Shown here: in pieces, positions 33,817-43,430 of the stretch
Numbering within the stretch: position 1 is the stretch's first letter
How the letters are laid out: every line of letters begins with the position of its first letter
Source: an uncultured Caldilineaceae bacterium
Lineage (GTDB): Bacteria > Chloroflexota > Anaerolineae > Caldilineales > Caldilineaceae
Length of the DNA stretch: 64,000 nucleotides
Direction: 5' to 3'
NCBI GenBank assembly: GCA_951812725.1
Contig: OX638330.1
Span: 5,001,405 to 5,065,404, forward strand
The notes under the pieces: model-generated
Databases searched by the model: none
What the model was told of the DNA's origin: nothing
What the model saw: only the letters and a program-made list of their open reading frames with translations
Translations under genes and position numbers: made by a program

Positions 33817-34893
33817 TCAACCCTCCCAATCCGGAATCTCCACCATCTGCCCGCCTTTCAGCGCGCTTTCGTGCGCGCACATGCCGGGCAGCGCCATCCG
33901 CAGCGCGGCGTAGATGTCGAGAGGGGGCGGGGTGTCGTCGCGGATGCACCCGACGAAGTCCTGGACCATCATGTACTCGGCGGTGCCGTGTCCGCCCTGG
34001 GTCGCCTCGGGCGGCGCGTCGGTCACGTTCTCGGTGACCGGCATCTCGATCATGTTGTTCAGGTGCGGCACCGAATCCAGCCATACGTTGGTCTGCAGCG
34101 GACTGGTCGGCGGGCGCGAGGTCTCGAGTACGCCGTCGGTGCCGTAGATCGAGTAGTAGTGGAACATCGGCTCGCGGGTGATACCGAAAGCGACCAGGAT
34201 CTTGATCACGCCGCCGCTGGCCGTCTGCAGAATGGCCACTTCGGTGCCGGATTTAACGCGGACGGGCAGGTCGCCGGTTCCGCTGGTGACGCTCATGCCG
34301 CTGGCGGCGACGCAGCGCTCGCCGGTCACTTTAAGCAGGGGGCCGAGGCTGTGGGTGCAGTAGTGAATGGGCGCCATGGAGGCGCGCCAGGTGGGCGAGC
34401 CGTCCGCCTCGCGCAGCAGATAACGCGTATCGTGGATGTACTCGGCTTCGGCGTACATGAAGTCGCCCAACAGGCCCTGGCCCCACATCTCCTGCCAGCT
34501 CAGGATATGCGCCCAGTAACAGCAGTTCTCGGCCAGCATGAACTTCTGGCGCGGGTGGGTCTGCACCGCGGCGAGGATCTGGCGGCATTCGTCGATGTTG
34601 GTGGCCAGTGTGACTTCCTGCAGGACATGGCAGCCGGCATCGAGCGCGGCAACGGTATGCTCGCAGTGCAGGGGAACCGGGGAGGCGACGAAGACGATGT
34701 CGAGCCCTTGCGCCAGCATCTCGTCGTATGCGCTGCACAGGTGGGCCTGAGGGAAAATCGCGCCGAACTGTTCGAGCGCGGCCGCGTCGATGTCGCAGCC
34801 GGCGACGACGCGGCAGTCGGGCATGAGCTCGAAGACGCGCGCCGGGCCAAGTCCGCGGCGCAGCCCGACAACGCCTACACGATAACTACGCAT
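33817..34893 (-). CDS. Gfo/Idh/MocA family oxidoreductase
   Basis: A 358-residue NAD(P)-dependent oxidoreductase, third of three paralogues in this operon. The Rossmann start is MRSYRVGVVGLRRGLGPA, where the usual GxGxxG is modified to GLRRGLG. The dinucleotide-edge block is VFVASPVPLHCEHTVAAL. The EKP motif after the Rossmann fold is replaced by LQEVTLA, so catalysis may be unusual. HYCTHSLGPLL supplies the His region. It probably oxidises or epimerises a sugar or inositol derivative. AAGGGAG precedes the ATG. Confidence 0.85.
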   Translation of the reverse strand: MRSYRVGVVGLRRGLGPARVFELMPDCRVVAGCDIDAAALEQFGAIFPQAHLCSAYDEMLAQGLDIVFVASPVPLHCEHTVAALDAGCHVLQEVTLATNIDECRQILAAVQTHPRQKFMLAENCCYWAHILSWQEMWGQGLLGDFMYAEAEYIHDTRYLLREADGSPTWRASMAPIHYCTHSLGPLLKVTGERCVAASGMSVTSGTGDLPVRVKSGTEVAILQTASGGVIKILVAFGITREPMFHYYSIYGTDGVLETSRPPTSPLQTNVWLDSVPHLNNMIEMPVTENVTDAPPEATQGGHGTAEYMMVQDFVGCIRDDTPPPLDIYAALRMALPGMCAHESALKGGQMVEIPDWEG

Positions 34894-34962
34894 AGCGAAA
34901 CTCCCTTCAGAAACGAGGAAAGAGTGAAAAGGGGCGAGGAGGAAGAGAGCACCTTCCTATTC

Positions 34963-36039
34963 TCACTCCTCGCCGACGGCCTGACGCAGGCGCGCGGCGC
35001 AGTCGATGCGGCGGCCGGTCGCCATGGATTCTTGCGCGGCGAAGGGGATGATCATGCCGGTCAGGATGGAGCGCGGGTCGTAGGGGCCGGTTGGGTTGGA
35101 CTGAAGCCAGGTGACGAAGTCACGATGGATGCGGAAATCGGCGCCGCCGTGTCCGCCGACTGCCGGCGGCAGCTCGATCGATTGCGGCTCCTCGCCGTTG
35201 CGCCAGAGGGTTACCGAAGCGGGCGGGTGCCCGGGCCGCACCGTATGCATCACCACTTCCACCTGCCCTGCCGTGCCGTTGACGATGTATCGCCGCTCGT
35301 AATCCGGCCCGGAGGTGGTGAGATGGAAGGTGTAGAGAATGCCGTTGGCGAGCAGGCCGGAGATGGAGCAGCAGTCGCCGGCGGTCATGGGCCTATCGTC
35401 GCCTTCGGTCCAGATGTTGCGCGTGATGGTGGCGGTGCAGTCGACGACTTCTGCGCCGAGGCAGTGCTGGATGGTGTCGGTGTCATGGGTGAGTTTGCCT
35501 TCGACCAGGGTCGAGGAGGGCGGCGTTCTGAAATGCGACCACACGCCCTGTGACCAGCGGTTGCCGGTGTTGATGTGCCCGAGCACGCTCTGGATACGGC
35601 CGAGGCTGCCCTCGTCGATGATGCGCTTCATGGCGAGCGTGGCGGGAAAGCGGCGCAGGTTAAAGCCTATGAAGAGGGGATAGCGGTGACGAACCACCTC
35701 TTGGTACAGCTCCACGGTTTGCTCCCATGTAAAGGCCACGGCCTTTTCGAGGAAGACGGGGATGCCGTGTTGCAGCGCGGCGAGCGCATGTTCAACGTGG
35801 TCGACGGCGTAGCTGCCGACGAGTACGAAGTCGAGGTCGGGCGTACTGTCCAGCATCTGGCGGTAATCCTGGTAGAAGCAGTTGCCAAAACGCTCCTCTT
35901 CTTCGGCGGTGGGATCGCGCGGGTCGGCCACGGCGACGCAGCGGACCGTCGCTTCCTCCATCGCTTCGAGGCTCTCCATGTGGTAGCGCCCGCGGCGGCC
36001 GAAGCCGATGACGGCGAAACGATATGTTGGTGTTGTCAT
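34963..36039 (-). CDS. Gfo/Idh/MocA family oxidoreductase
   Basis: A 358-residue paralogue. The Rossmann motif is FAVIGFGRRGRYH, and the catalytic Lys motif appears as VFLEKAVAFTWEQ. GKLTHDTDTIQHCLG contains the conserved Asp/His region. The start at 36039 is favoured over the ATG at 36045, because AGGA is 6 nt away from the former and adjacent to the latter. It lies in a row with two other family members behind importer 3, suggesting stepwise oxidation of one imported sugar. Confidence 0.88.
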   Translation of the reverse strand: MTTPTYRFAVIGFGRRGRYHMESLEAMEEATVRCVAVADPRDPTAEEEERFGNCFYQDYRQMLDSTPDLDFVLVGSYAVDHVEHALAALQHGIPVFLEKAVAFTWEQTVELYQEVVRHRYPLFIGFNLRRFPATLAMKRIIDEGSLGRIQSVLGHINTGNRWSQGVWSHFRTPPSSTLVEGKLTHDTDTIQHCLGAEVVDCTATITRNIWTEGDDRPMTAGDCCSISGLLANGILYTFHLTTSGPDYERRYIVNGTAGQVEVVMHTVRPGHPPASVTLWRNGEEPQSIELPPAVGGHGGADFRIHRDFVTWLQSNPTGPYDPRSILTGMIIPFAAQESMATGRRIDCAARLRQAVGEE

Positions 36040-36085
36040 AATCATTCCTAGCCTGTGGTGCGTGGGATGTACGAATGACTGCAGT

Positions 36086-37090
36086 TCAAATGTCGCGCAG
36101 GTCGGCCACCACGCCCTGCGCTTCGGCTTCGTAGAGCTTCCAGATCACGCGCAGGCTTTGCAGGCTGCGGCGGCCGTCAGTGAGCGGGAGGCGGTCGTGC
36201 TCCAGGCAGTCGACGAAGTGGATCAACTCGTTCTCGAGGTGCTTGCCCACTGCTGCCTCGAACAACAGTTGCTCGCTGCCTTTCTCCGCTTCTTGCGCGC
36301 CCTGATGCAGCAGCAATCTCCCCTGACTGATCTGTCCTTCCAGCATGCCATCGGTGCAGTGAGCATGAAATGCGTACTTGAGCCGCGTGCCCTTGGCGCC
36401 CCAAGTGCCGAAATGGTAGCCGAGCGCGCCGTTGGCGAATTTGAGGGAGACGTTGGATGTGCCCTCGCCCTCCATCCAGGGCGTGCCGAAGTTGGTGCCG
36501 AGATGGGTGCCGGAAACGGGCTGCCCCATCCAGGCGAGCAGGATGTCGATATAGTGGCAGCCGTGGCTGAAGAGCTGGCCGCCGCCGAGCGTCTCTATAC
36601 GGTGCATCCAGCTGCCCGGCTCGGCCTGCGTATGCTGCTCGGTCCAGATCGATAGCTGGAAGAGGTCGCCGTAGGTTCTGGCCTTGAGCAGGCGCTCCAT
36701 CTCGACGACGATCGGGTGAAAGCGCATGCAGTAGGCGACCATCAGCGTGCGGTTGGCGCGCTCGGCCGTCTCGATCAGATCCAGACATTCGGCTTCCGAG
36801 TTGGCCAGCGGCTTCTCCATCAGCAGATGTTTGCCGCGGCGCAGCAGGTCGATACCGATGGGATGGTGGAGGTGGTGGGGCACGGCGAGGATGGCGGCGT
36901 CGATATGGTCGAGGATTTGGCGGTAGTCGGCTGCGACCGTGTTGCAGCCCATCAGGTCGGCGGTCGCTTGCGCGCGCGGCAGGTCCGGGTCGACCGCGGC
37001 GGTGAAGAGGGCGCGGCCCTTCAGTTTCTGGAAGGCGGCGCGGTGGGACTGACCCATACCGCCGCAGCCTATCAGGCCGATGCGGATCAT
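36086..37090 (-). CDS. Gfo/Idh/MocA family oxidoreductase
   Basis: A 334-residue protein with the best-preserved family motifs of the three: Rossmann GLIGCGGMGQSHR (about residues 5-17), LMEKPLANSEAE (catalytic Lys at about 97) and GGGQLFSHGCHYIDIL with Asp/His (about 170-183). It should oxidise or reduce a sugar carbonyl using NAD(P). It follows the importer 3 permeases by about 50 nt on the same strand, so it is probably co-transcribed with them. Confidence 0.9.
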   Translation of the reverse strand: MIRIGLIGCGGMGQSHRAAFQKLKGRALFTAAVDPDLPRAQATADLMGCNTVAADYRQILDHIDAAILAVPHHLHHPIGIDLLRRGKHLLMEKPLANSEAECLDLIETAERANRTLMVAYCMRFHPIVVEMERLLKARTYGDLFQLSIWTEQHTQAEPGSWMHRIETLGGGQLFSHGCHYIDILLAWMGQPVSGTHLGTNFGTPWMEGEGTSNVSLKFANGALGYHFGTWGAKGTRLKYAFHAHCTDGMLEGQISQGRLLLHQGAQEAEKGSEQLLFEAAVGKHLENELIHFVDCLEHDRLPLTDGRRSLQSLRVIWKLYEAEAQGVVADLRDI

Positions 37091-37141
37091 GGCTGCCGCC
37101 GCCAGTGGTCGGTCGTTAAGAAGCGGCCGTACTCCACCGGC

Positions 37142-38062
37142 CTACCCCTTGATTCCGGTGCGCGCGATGCCTTGGATGAAGTGCTCCTGGCCGATGAAGA
37201 ACATCACGATGATCGGCAGGATGCTGATGACCGCGCCGGCCTGGATCAACTCCCAGCGCCCACCCGACTGGTTGGTCAACAGCGTCAGTCCCAGGGTGAT
37301 GGTCATGGTCTCGACTTTGGTGAGGAAGATCAACGGGCCCATGAGGTTGTTCCAGGAGCCGAGAAAGGTGAAGATACCGAGCGTGGCCAGGGCTGGCTTG
37401 GAGAGGGGCAGAAAAATGCGGTAGTAGATCTGGATAAAATTGCAGCCGTCAATGCGCGCCGCCTCCACCAACTCTTGCGGGATCGTCAGATAGAACTGGC
37501 GCATGAGGAAGATGCCGAAGGCGGTGCCAAAGAAGAAGGGCACGGTGAGCGGGAAGTGTGTACCGAGCCAGCCGATGTCGCGATAGAGCTTAAAGAGGGG
37601 AATGAGTGTGACGTGGAAGGGAATCATCATCGTGGCGAGGATGATGGCGAAGATGACATTGCTTCCCGGGAAGCGCATGCGCGCGAAGGCAAAGGCGGCC
37701 ATCGAGCAGCTCAAGAGGGAGCCTACGGTAGCGAAAACGGCGATTCTTATACTGTTGAGGAGGAAGAGGTCAAAGGGCAGCACTTCGAAGAGTTTAGGGT
37801 AGTTACTCCACTGCAGCGGAATCGAGATCCACTTGGGCGGCAGCAGCAATACTTCGCCCGGATGCTTGAGCGAGGTGGAGACCATCCACAGCAATGGCAG
37901 GAGCATGGTGATACCAACGACGGTGAGAGCGAAATAGAGCAGCACACGTCCCGCGATGTACAGGATTCTGTAGGTCGTCAAACCATCGGAGGCGGCGGTG
38001 GTCACGCCCGGCATTGCCGTCGTGCGGGTCTCACCTACCGGCGTTGCATCTTGTGCGCTCAT
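37142..38062 (-). CDS. ABC sugar transporter permease, MalG type (importer 3)
   Basis: A 306-residue permease with about six helices (LLYFALTVVGITMLLPLLWM is the first). The EAA loop LVEAARIDGCNFIQIYYRIFLP (about residues 195-216) and the C-terminal IARTGIKG are typical of CUT1. GAGG lies upstream of the ATG. It is separated from the MalF-type gene by 12 nt. Confidence 0.92.
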   Translation of the reverse strand: MSAQDATPVGETRTTAMPGVTTAASDGLTTYRILYIAGRVLLYFALTVVGITMLLPLLWMVSTSLKHPGEVLLLPPKWISIPLQWSNYPKLFEVLPFDLFLLNSIRIAVFATVGSLLSCSMAAFAFARMRFPGSNVIFAIILATMMIPFHVTLIPLFKLYRDIGWLGTHFPLTVPFFFGTAFGIFLMRQFYLTIPQELVEAARIDGCNFIQIYYRIFLPLSKPALATLGIFTFLGSWNNLMGPLIFLTKVETMTITLGLTLLTNQSGGRWELIQAGAVISILPIIVMFFIGQEHFIQGIARTGIKG

Positions 38063-38074
38063 AGTGGTTGTGCC

Positions 38075-39004
38075 TCAGAGTTCGTAATGGACCCAGCGCT
38101 TCTGGAACCAGAATTGGAACAGTGTCAGACTGACGATAATAACGAAGAGCACATAGGCCAGCGCGGAGGCGTACCCCATGTGGAAATTCTCAAACCCCTG
38201 TATGAAGAGATAGTAGACGATCGTCTTCGTGGCGCTGACCGGCCCGCCTCTGGTCATCACGTAGGCCTGGGCGAAGACCTGGAAGGAGGTGATAACCGAC
38301 AGCGTCAGGACGAAGAAGGTAACGGGCGAAAGCAGCGGGATGGTGATATTGATGAACTTGTGCCACGAGTTTGCGCCATCCACCGTAGCCGCTTCGTAAT
38401 AGTCCTGGGGAATGCCCTGCAGGCCGGCGATGAAGATGACTATGTTGTAGCCCAGACCATGCCAGATGCTCATGATCATAATGGCCGGCATCGCCCAGGT
38501 GACACTGCTCAACCAGCGCACGCCGCGGAAACCAAAAAAGCGCAGCACCTCATTGACGAGGCCGAAGTCTGACTGGTAGAGCCAGAGCCAGAGCACCGAG
38601 ATGGCGACCACCGAGGAGACGACGGGCAGGAAGTAGATGGTGCGGAAGACGGCCACGAACCGGATTTTCTGGTTGAGCGCGATCGCCAGCGCCAGGGCCA
38701 AAACCGTTCCAGTGGGGACGGTTCCCAATACGTAGTAGGCTGTGTTCTTGATCGTAATCCAGAAGAGCGGGTCTTCGGTGAGGAGTTCGATATAGTTGTC
38801 GAAGGCCTGCCACTTGGGCGTGCTCAACAGGTTCCAGCGTGTGAAGCTGTAATAGAGCGAGGCCAGCACCGGGCTGGCGGTAAAGACGATCAGCCCTATG
38901 ATCGTGGGCAGGATGAGGATGTAGGCCTCGATCGCTTCCCGGCCCCGGTTACTCCCCAGGAATTCACGCAGACCACTGCGCGCAGGTGTCGTTACAGCGC
39001 TCAT
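38075..39004 (-). CDS. ABC sugar transporter permease, MalF type (importer 3)
   Basis: A 309-residue permease. The first helix is AYILILPTIIGLIVFTASPV, YYSFTRWNLLSTPKW is the family's periplasmic opening, and the ATPase-docking loop is YYEAATVDGANSWHKFINITIP (about residues 201-222). GGAGAGAG precedes the ATG. It forms an operon with a binding protein upstream, a MalG-type permease and three Gfo/Idh/MocA genes downstream. Confidence 0.92.
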   Translation of the reverse strand: MSAVTTPARSGLREFLGSNRGREAIEAYILILPTIIGLIVFTASPVLASLYYSFTRWNLLSTPKWQAFDNYIELLTEDPLFWITIKNTAYYVLGTVPTGTVLALALAIALNQKIRFVAVFRTIYFLPVVSSVVAISVLWLWLYQSDFGLVNEVLRFFGFRGVRWLSSVTWAMPAIMIMSIWHGLGYNIVIFIAGLQGIPQDYYEAATVDGANSWHKFINITIPLLSPVTFFVLTLSVITSFQVFAQAYVMTRGGPVSATKTIVYYLFIQGFENFHMGYASALAYVLFVIIVSLTLFQFWFQKRWVHYEL

Positions 39005-39024
39005 GCAACTCTCTCCAGACTGCG

Positions 39025-39068
39025 AGGAGAGAGAAAAGAGGAGTCAGCCCCTCTCTTTTCTCTCTCCT
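39025..39068 (-). promoter_or_regulatory. Intercistronic hairpin between binding protein and permease
   Basis: A 16-bp perfect purine/pyrimidine stem (AGGAGAGAGAAAAGAG at 39025-39040, CTCTTTTCTCTCTCCT at 39053-39068) with a 12-nt loop. It fills most of the gap between the importer 3 binding-protein stop and the permease start. Confidence 0.7.
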
Positions 39069-39098
39069 TTCTTCTCTGCACTCACTCCGCGCTGTTTG

Positions 39099-40481
39099 CT
39101 ATCCGAGCAGTTCTTCGCGGGAGCGCTCGAGGACTGCGTTGACACGCGACTCGAGGTCGTCGGTGGCCTCTTGAACCGTCTTGACCTGCAACATGGCCGC
39201 GTCCTGTTCCTCGACGGCGATGCTGGCGATCTCACCTTCGGCGGGACCGTTGAAGACCGGAGTAGCGTCTTTCAGAAGCTGGTTGAGGATCCACAACTGC
39301 GTGGGCGGATCGGTGCGATCCTGGACGTAGATCAGGCCCTCCGCGGTAGGTATATGGGCGGGGAAGGGGAAGATCGTCTCGGCGTACATGACCGCGCCAT
39401 CGCCCATCGTCAGCCATTTGATGTATTCCCACGACTCATCCGGATGCGGGGCTGAACTGGTGATCGAGATACCGTTCTGGTAGGCGTCGATCGTGTTCTG
39501 CCCTGTAACGGGATGCGCGGGCGGTGTGAAGACGTCCCACTCGAACTCCTCGATTTCGGAGAAGGAGGGGATCATCCAGTCACCCATCACGGCGAAGGCG
39601 ACGCGGCCGGTTTGGAAGGGATTGAACTGCAGGTTGGCCTCGGGCGCCATTGCGATCTTGTGTTCGTTGACAAGGTCAACCATCCACTGGAACGCCTCCA
39701 TCGGACCGTCATCTTTGATAAGACAGCCGTTGTAGTCCTCGTCATAGAAGGCGCCGCCCGCCTGGAAGATCCAGAAATTCATGCGGCCATTGCCGTCGAC
39801 CGGTTTGTCCATGCCGTAGGACTCGGCCGAGCCGTCGTCGTTGATGACGGTGAACTCTTTGCCCGCCTCGAGAATCGTATCCCAGGTCCAACTCTCGTCC
39901 GGATCGGGGATGCCCTTTTCGGCGAACCAGTTCTTGTTCCAGAACCACATCGTGCCGGAGTGCCAGACAGTGGGGAAGGCGTGCAGGTCGCCGGAGCCGC
40001 ACCGGATCTGACCGGGCTGCCAGCGGCCTTGCGTGATCGCGCCCTCGTAGAAGTCGTTGAGGTCGATGCCATCACGCTCGACAAAGGGATCCAGCGGGAT
40101 CGTCACCCCGTTGTGCGCGAACCGCACGTGATAGTAGGGCGAGTGGTGCATGATGTCGGGCGATTCGCCGGCGGCGGTGGAGGCCAACATCTTCTGCCAG
40201 TAGTTGGACCAGGAGGTAATGTCCTCCTGCAGCTTGATGTTGGGATAGGTATCCTGGAAGGCCGCCTGCAGGGCACCCTGCTTCTCTACCTGGAAGCCCC
40301 AGTAGGCGAGCCGCAGTTCGACGGTCTCCATATCGGCGTCGCCGCCGGAGTCCATCGCGTCACCGGCGGCGGGCGCCGGCGCGGCGCAGGCCGCGGTCAC
40401 CATGACGCCGGCGGTCGCCGCGGCAGCGTGCAGGAATGAGCGACGTGACATCCGCTTGCTAACCAATGCGTTCTTCTCCAT
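39099..40481 (-). CDS. ABC sugar transporter substrate-binding protein, Tat-type lipoprotein (importer 3)
   Basis: A 460-residue family 1 solute-binding protein. A twin-arginine motif (RMSRRSFLHAAAA) precedes a lipobox-like VTAAC. The mature domain has ELRLAYWGFQVEKQGALQ, SPDIMHHSPYY and FWNKNWFAEKGIPDPDESW. It starts at 40481 with AAGGAG about 9 nt upstream; an internal ATG at 40451 would keep the Tat motif and is possible. It heads the six-gene operon that runs to 33817. Confidence 0.9.
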   Translation of the reverse strand: MEKNALVSKRMSRRSFLHAAAATAGVMVTAACAAPAPAAGDAMDSGGDADMETVELRLAYWGFQVEKQGALQAAFQDTYPNIKLQEDITSWSNYWQKMLASTAAGESPDIMHHSPYYHVRFAHNGVTIPLDPFVERDGIDLNDFYEGAITQGRWQPGQIRCGSGDLHAFPTVWHSGTMWFWNKNWFAEKGIPDPDESWTWDTILEAGKEFTVINDDGSAESYGMDKPVDGNGRMNFWIFQAGGAFYDEDYNGCLIKDDGPMEAFQWMVDLVNEHKIAMAPEANLQFNPFQTGRVAFAVMGDWMIPSFSEIEEFEWDVFTPPAHPVTGQNTIDAYQNGISITSSAPHPDESWEYIKWLTMGDGAVMYAETIFPFPAHIPTAEGLIYVQDRTDPPTQLWILNQLLKDATPVFNGPAEGEIASIAVEEQDAAMLQVKTVQEATDDLESRVNAVLERSREELLG

Positions 40482-40554
40482 CGTCTTTTTCTCCTTGGAT
40501 CGATTGAATTGGATTGAATGTATGTTTCGGGGCAGGAAGAACTATTGGGGGGAA

Positions 40555-40582
40555 ATAGTAACATAATATAGGTGAATGTCAA
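40555..40582 (-). promoter_or_regulatory. Promoter for importer 3 / Gfo operon
   Basis: On the minus strand, TTGACA (40577-40582), a 16-nt spacer and TACTAT (40555-40560, 5 of 6) lie about 75 nt upstream of the binding-protein start. The stretch 40583-40916 further upstream shows no gene. Confidence 0.6.
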
Positions 40583-40916
40583 AGAGGGCGCGGACGGCCG
40601 GGGGCGTTCCGGAATTGGGACAGTTGCGCGGTCTATTTTCTTCTCAGGCTGTGGTGCGCGGAGCGGCGCGGGTCTGGTGACAGGCGCTATTTGCGGGCGG
40701 ATGCGGGCATCATCTATCATCTGAAGCGGCGACGTGTCCACGCTGCGATATCGAAAATCCGATAAACCGCAGGGACTGACCGTGGCACGGCATGACTAGG
40801 GCAGTACAGCGAACAGATCGATACCAACTACGGGCGCAGATCGATGCGCTCTCAGCGCTGTGGACGTAGACGGAACGGTGCATCGTGGAGTTTATGGCGG
40901 AGAAAAGAGGAATGAT

Positions 40917-41471
40917 ATGAAGGGCGTTGGAGCGTTTCTGGATACAGAGACAACAGGGCTGAGGGGCAGCGACGAGGTAATCGAATTTGCTATCGTCCTG
41001 TTCCGGTACGACATAACACGGCGGGAGTTACGAGTGATCGACCGCTATCACGGCTTGCGGGAGCCGTCATGTGCCATCGACCCTGGCGCGGAAAAGGTGC
41101 ATGGGATATCGGTAGACCAGGTGCGGGGCAAGCGGCTGAAAGACCGGATGGTGCGGCGGATATTGAGAAAGGCAGATTTTCTGATCGCGCACAACGCCGC
41201 TTTCGATCGCCGCTTCGTCGAGAAGCTTTACCCGGAGACGCAAGGGTTTCGTTGGTACTGTTCGATGAACGGGATCAGATGGAATAAGAAAGGGTTCGCT
41301 TCGAAGGGATTGCAGCAACTGATGGCCAATCACGGCATCGAAACGGAGCGGGGGCACAGGGCACTGGATGACGTAATGGGGGCGCTGGATCTGCTTGCGC
41401 AACAGGACGAGCAGACGGGCCGGCCCTATCTTTCGGAACTGCTGGATGTCGAATCGGACGCGGCGGAGTAG
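40917..41471 (+). CDS. DEDDh 3'-5' exonuclease (DnaQ/epsilon-like)
   Basis: A 184-residue exonuclease domain. The first acidic motif is FLDTETTGL (D9, E11), followed by VHGISVDQV, AHNAAFDRRF (Asp of motif II, about residue 97) and GHRALDDV (His and Asp of motif III). This is a stand-alone epsilon-like domain without polymerase-binding extensions, so repair, RNA processing or a phage-derived role are all possible. The start at 40917 has AGAGG 6 nt upstream. Neighbours are unrelated transport genes. Confidence 0.85.
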   Translation: MKGVGAFLDTETTGLRGSDEVIEFAIVLFRYDITRRELRVIDRYHGLREPSCAIDPGAEKVHGISVDQVRGKRLKDRMVRRILRKADFLIAHNAAFDRRFVEKLYPETQGFRWYCSMNGIRWNKKGFASKGLQQLMANHGIETERGHRALDDVMGALDLLAQQDEQTGRPYLSELLDVESDAAE

Positions 41472-41843
41472 AAAAGGCACGGCCGTTTGGGCAGGGCGTT
41501 GAAAATTGCCGGAATCTTGACTATGGCCCTTAATCTTGTTGTCAGTTTGCAGCGCTCTTTTCGGCATAAGCTGGTGAGAAGTGGGCGCTGCCGACTCCAG
41601 ACGTTTGGACATTTGGCAGCCACCTGATTTCTTGACGCCGGCCAAACACATAAATCCTGGTTCTGACAACGAATGGCTCCCAAGGAATCTGGGATTTACC
41701 CGCCCGGTCGTACATGTCGCGAAATTGGGACAGCTACACGGCAGGAGTGGCTATGCCGACGCGCTTGCCTGCGCTATTGTGAAGCCACGCTATTGGCGGA
41801 GGTCGCGAACCGCCCAACGCGGTTTGCCTCCCGAGAAAAGAGC

Positions 41844-43322
41844 ATGATTTTCAAACCGGAGATCGCGGCCCGCTTGTGGGATACCTGGCTGTACCACCAC
41901 GAGGGCACGCACTACCTTTTCTATCTCCACCGCATGCGCGCCGGGGGCGGCTATGACGGCATGAGTGTCGCCACTTCGGATGACGGGGTCCACTTTGCCG
42001 ACCGGGGGCCGATCATCCACAAGGCGGCAGACGCCAACTGGTTGGGCACCGGCATGGTCTGGCGCGCCGGCGACCAGTTCATGCTCAACTTTTCGGAGGA
42101 GCGCAACGGGGTGCAGGAGATCTTCTTCGCCGAATCCGACGATCTGTTGCAGTGGCGGCGACTCCCCGACGAGGAGTATGTGTGCCGGTCGGACCCGCGC
42201 TGGTATGCAGAGGACCCGATGTTCACAAGCCAGCGCTGGGACTGCATCTGGGTGCTGCCGCGGGAGGACGAGCCGGGCTATATCGGCTTCCTCACCGCGG
42301 TGGCCAAGGATGGTCCGCCGGGGCTGTGCGGCACGGCCGGCTGCGTTGTGTCCGATGACGGCCGCCATTTTCGGGCTGCGCCGCCGGTGATCGAGACCGG
42401 CTTGTGGGGCGAACGGATCGAGGTCGGCGCGGTGGAGAAGATTGGCGACCGCTACTACATGCTGCTGGGGGTTGGCAAGTCACATGCGCTGGGGTCGCGA
42501 CATCTGTCGGACCTGCTGGCAGGCGAATGCGGGATGTACGTTCTCTCATCCGAGGCGCAGACAGGCCCCTACCGCCTCGACCCCGGCCAGCGTCTGCTGC
42601 TGGGTAATAGCCCCAAGCGGTTGAACTACTTTGCACGATTCTATCGATGCGGCGATCAGCTGCTGCTCAACCACCACACCGTGCCGCGTCAGCACGGCGG
42701 CGAATCCTATTTCTCGCCGCTCAAAACGGTCCACCGTGACGCCGCGGGCATTCTGAGCCTGCGCTGGTGGCCTGGCAATGAAGCGCTGAAGGGACGTGCC
42801 CTGCCGGTCGTGCTGGAGGGATGCGAGTTCTACGGCCTGCGACCCGATGATTGCCCGGTCGAAGCCGGACGCCTGCAGCTCGCTGCAGCGGCCGGCGGGC
42901 TGGCGATACTTCCGGTGAAGTACGACCTGGCGCGCGGGGTCGTTCTCGAAACGGAGTTGACCTTTCAGGAGTTAAGCGGTCCTCTCGGCGGCATCGGCTT
43001 CTTCATCGAAGGCGACCCGACCGGCGCCGGCACGTTGTTGGTGGCGCAGAGCGATGATCGACTGACGACAGGCCCCTATACATCACCCACCGGAGACGGC
43101 TACGCCTTCCAACCCGAAGACGCCAAGCCGCAGTCCTTCAAGCCGGGACAGACCATGCGCTGGCGGCTGCTGTTGCGCAACGAGTTCGCGGAGCTCTACG
43201 TCGACGACGAACTGATCCAGGGCTACACACTGCCCCATGCCCCGAGCGGCCGGCTGGGATTTGTCATCGAGGCCGGCACGGCGGCGGCGGCGAACGTACG
43301 CGGCTGGGAAATGTCCCTCTAG
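41844..43322 (+). CDS. GH32/GH43-like five-bladed propeller glycosidase with C-terminal beta-sandwich
   Basis: A 492-residue protein without a signal peptide. The N-terminal part has propeller-type repeats (DTWLYHHEGTHYLFYLHR, GMSVATSDDGVHF, WLGTGMVWRAGDQFMLNF, EDPMF), with an Asp near the N-terminus as expected for the GH32/43/62/68 fold. The C-terminal 140 residues look like a GH32-type beta-sandwich (GGIGFFIEGDPTG, RLLLRNEFAELYVDD, RLGFVIEAG). It probably hydrolyses a fructoside or arabinoside. The ATG at 41844 is favoured; upstream in-frame sequence to 41673 is not protein-like. No reliable gene lies in 41472-41843. Confidence 0.7.
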   Translation: MIFKPEIAARLWDTWLYHHEGTHYLFYLHRMRAGGGYDGMSVATSDDGVHFADRGPIIHKAADANWLGTGMVWRAGDQFMLNFSEERNGVQEIFFAESDDLLQWRRLPDEEYVCRSDPRWYAEDPMFTSQRWDCIWVLPREDEPGYIGFLTAVAKDGPPGLCGTAGCVVSDDGRHFRAAPPVIETGLWGERIEVGAVEKIGDRYYMLLGVGKSHALGSRHLSDLLAGECGMYVLSSEAQTGPYRLDPGQRLLLGNSPKRLNYFARFYRCGDQLLLNHHTVPRQHGGESYFSPLKTVHRDAAGILSLRWWPGNEALKGRALPVVLEGCEFYGLRPDDCPVEAGRLQLAAAAGGLAILPVKYDLARGVVLETELTFQELSGPLGGIGFFIEGDPTGAGTLLVAQSDDRLTTGPYTSPTGDGYAFQPEDAKPQSFKPGQTMRWRLLLRNEFAELYVDDELIQGYTLPHAPSGRLGFVIEAGTAAAANVRGWEMSL

Positions 43323-43430
43323 GCACACGCATTCCAACACATATCCACAACTGACTAGGAGTCTCTCAACCGACGACGCGGCAGTCGACGCACCACGCGC
43401 GGGACGGGTATGCGGCTGATAGAGAGAACG

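Noticed and set aside
33697..35553. 618-codon plus-strand ORF antisense to two oxidoreductase genes
   Set aside because: GC-rich third positions in the real genes keep the antisense frame open. The translation has no domain, and the opposite strand encodes clear Gfo/Idh/MocA motifs.
36716..38572. 618-codon plus-strand ORF antisense to an oxidoreductase and permease genes
   Set aside because: Translation is low-complexity, rich in Glu/Gln/Asp/His, as expected from reading hydrophobic membrane codons backwards.
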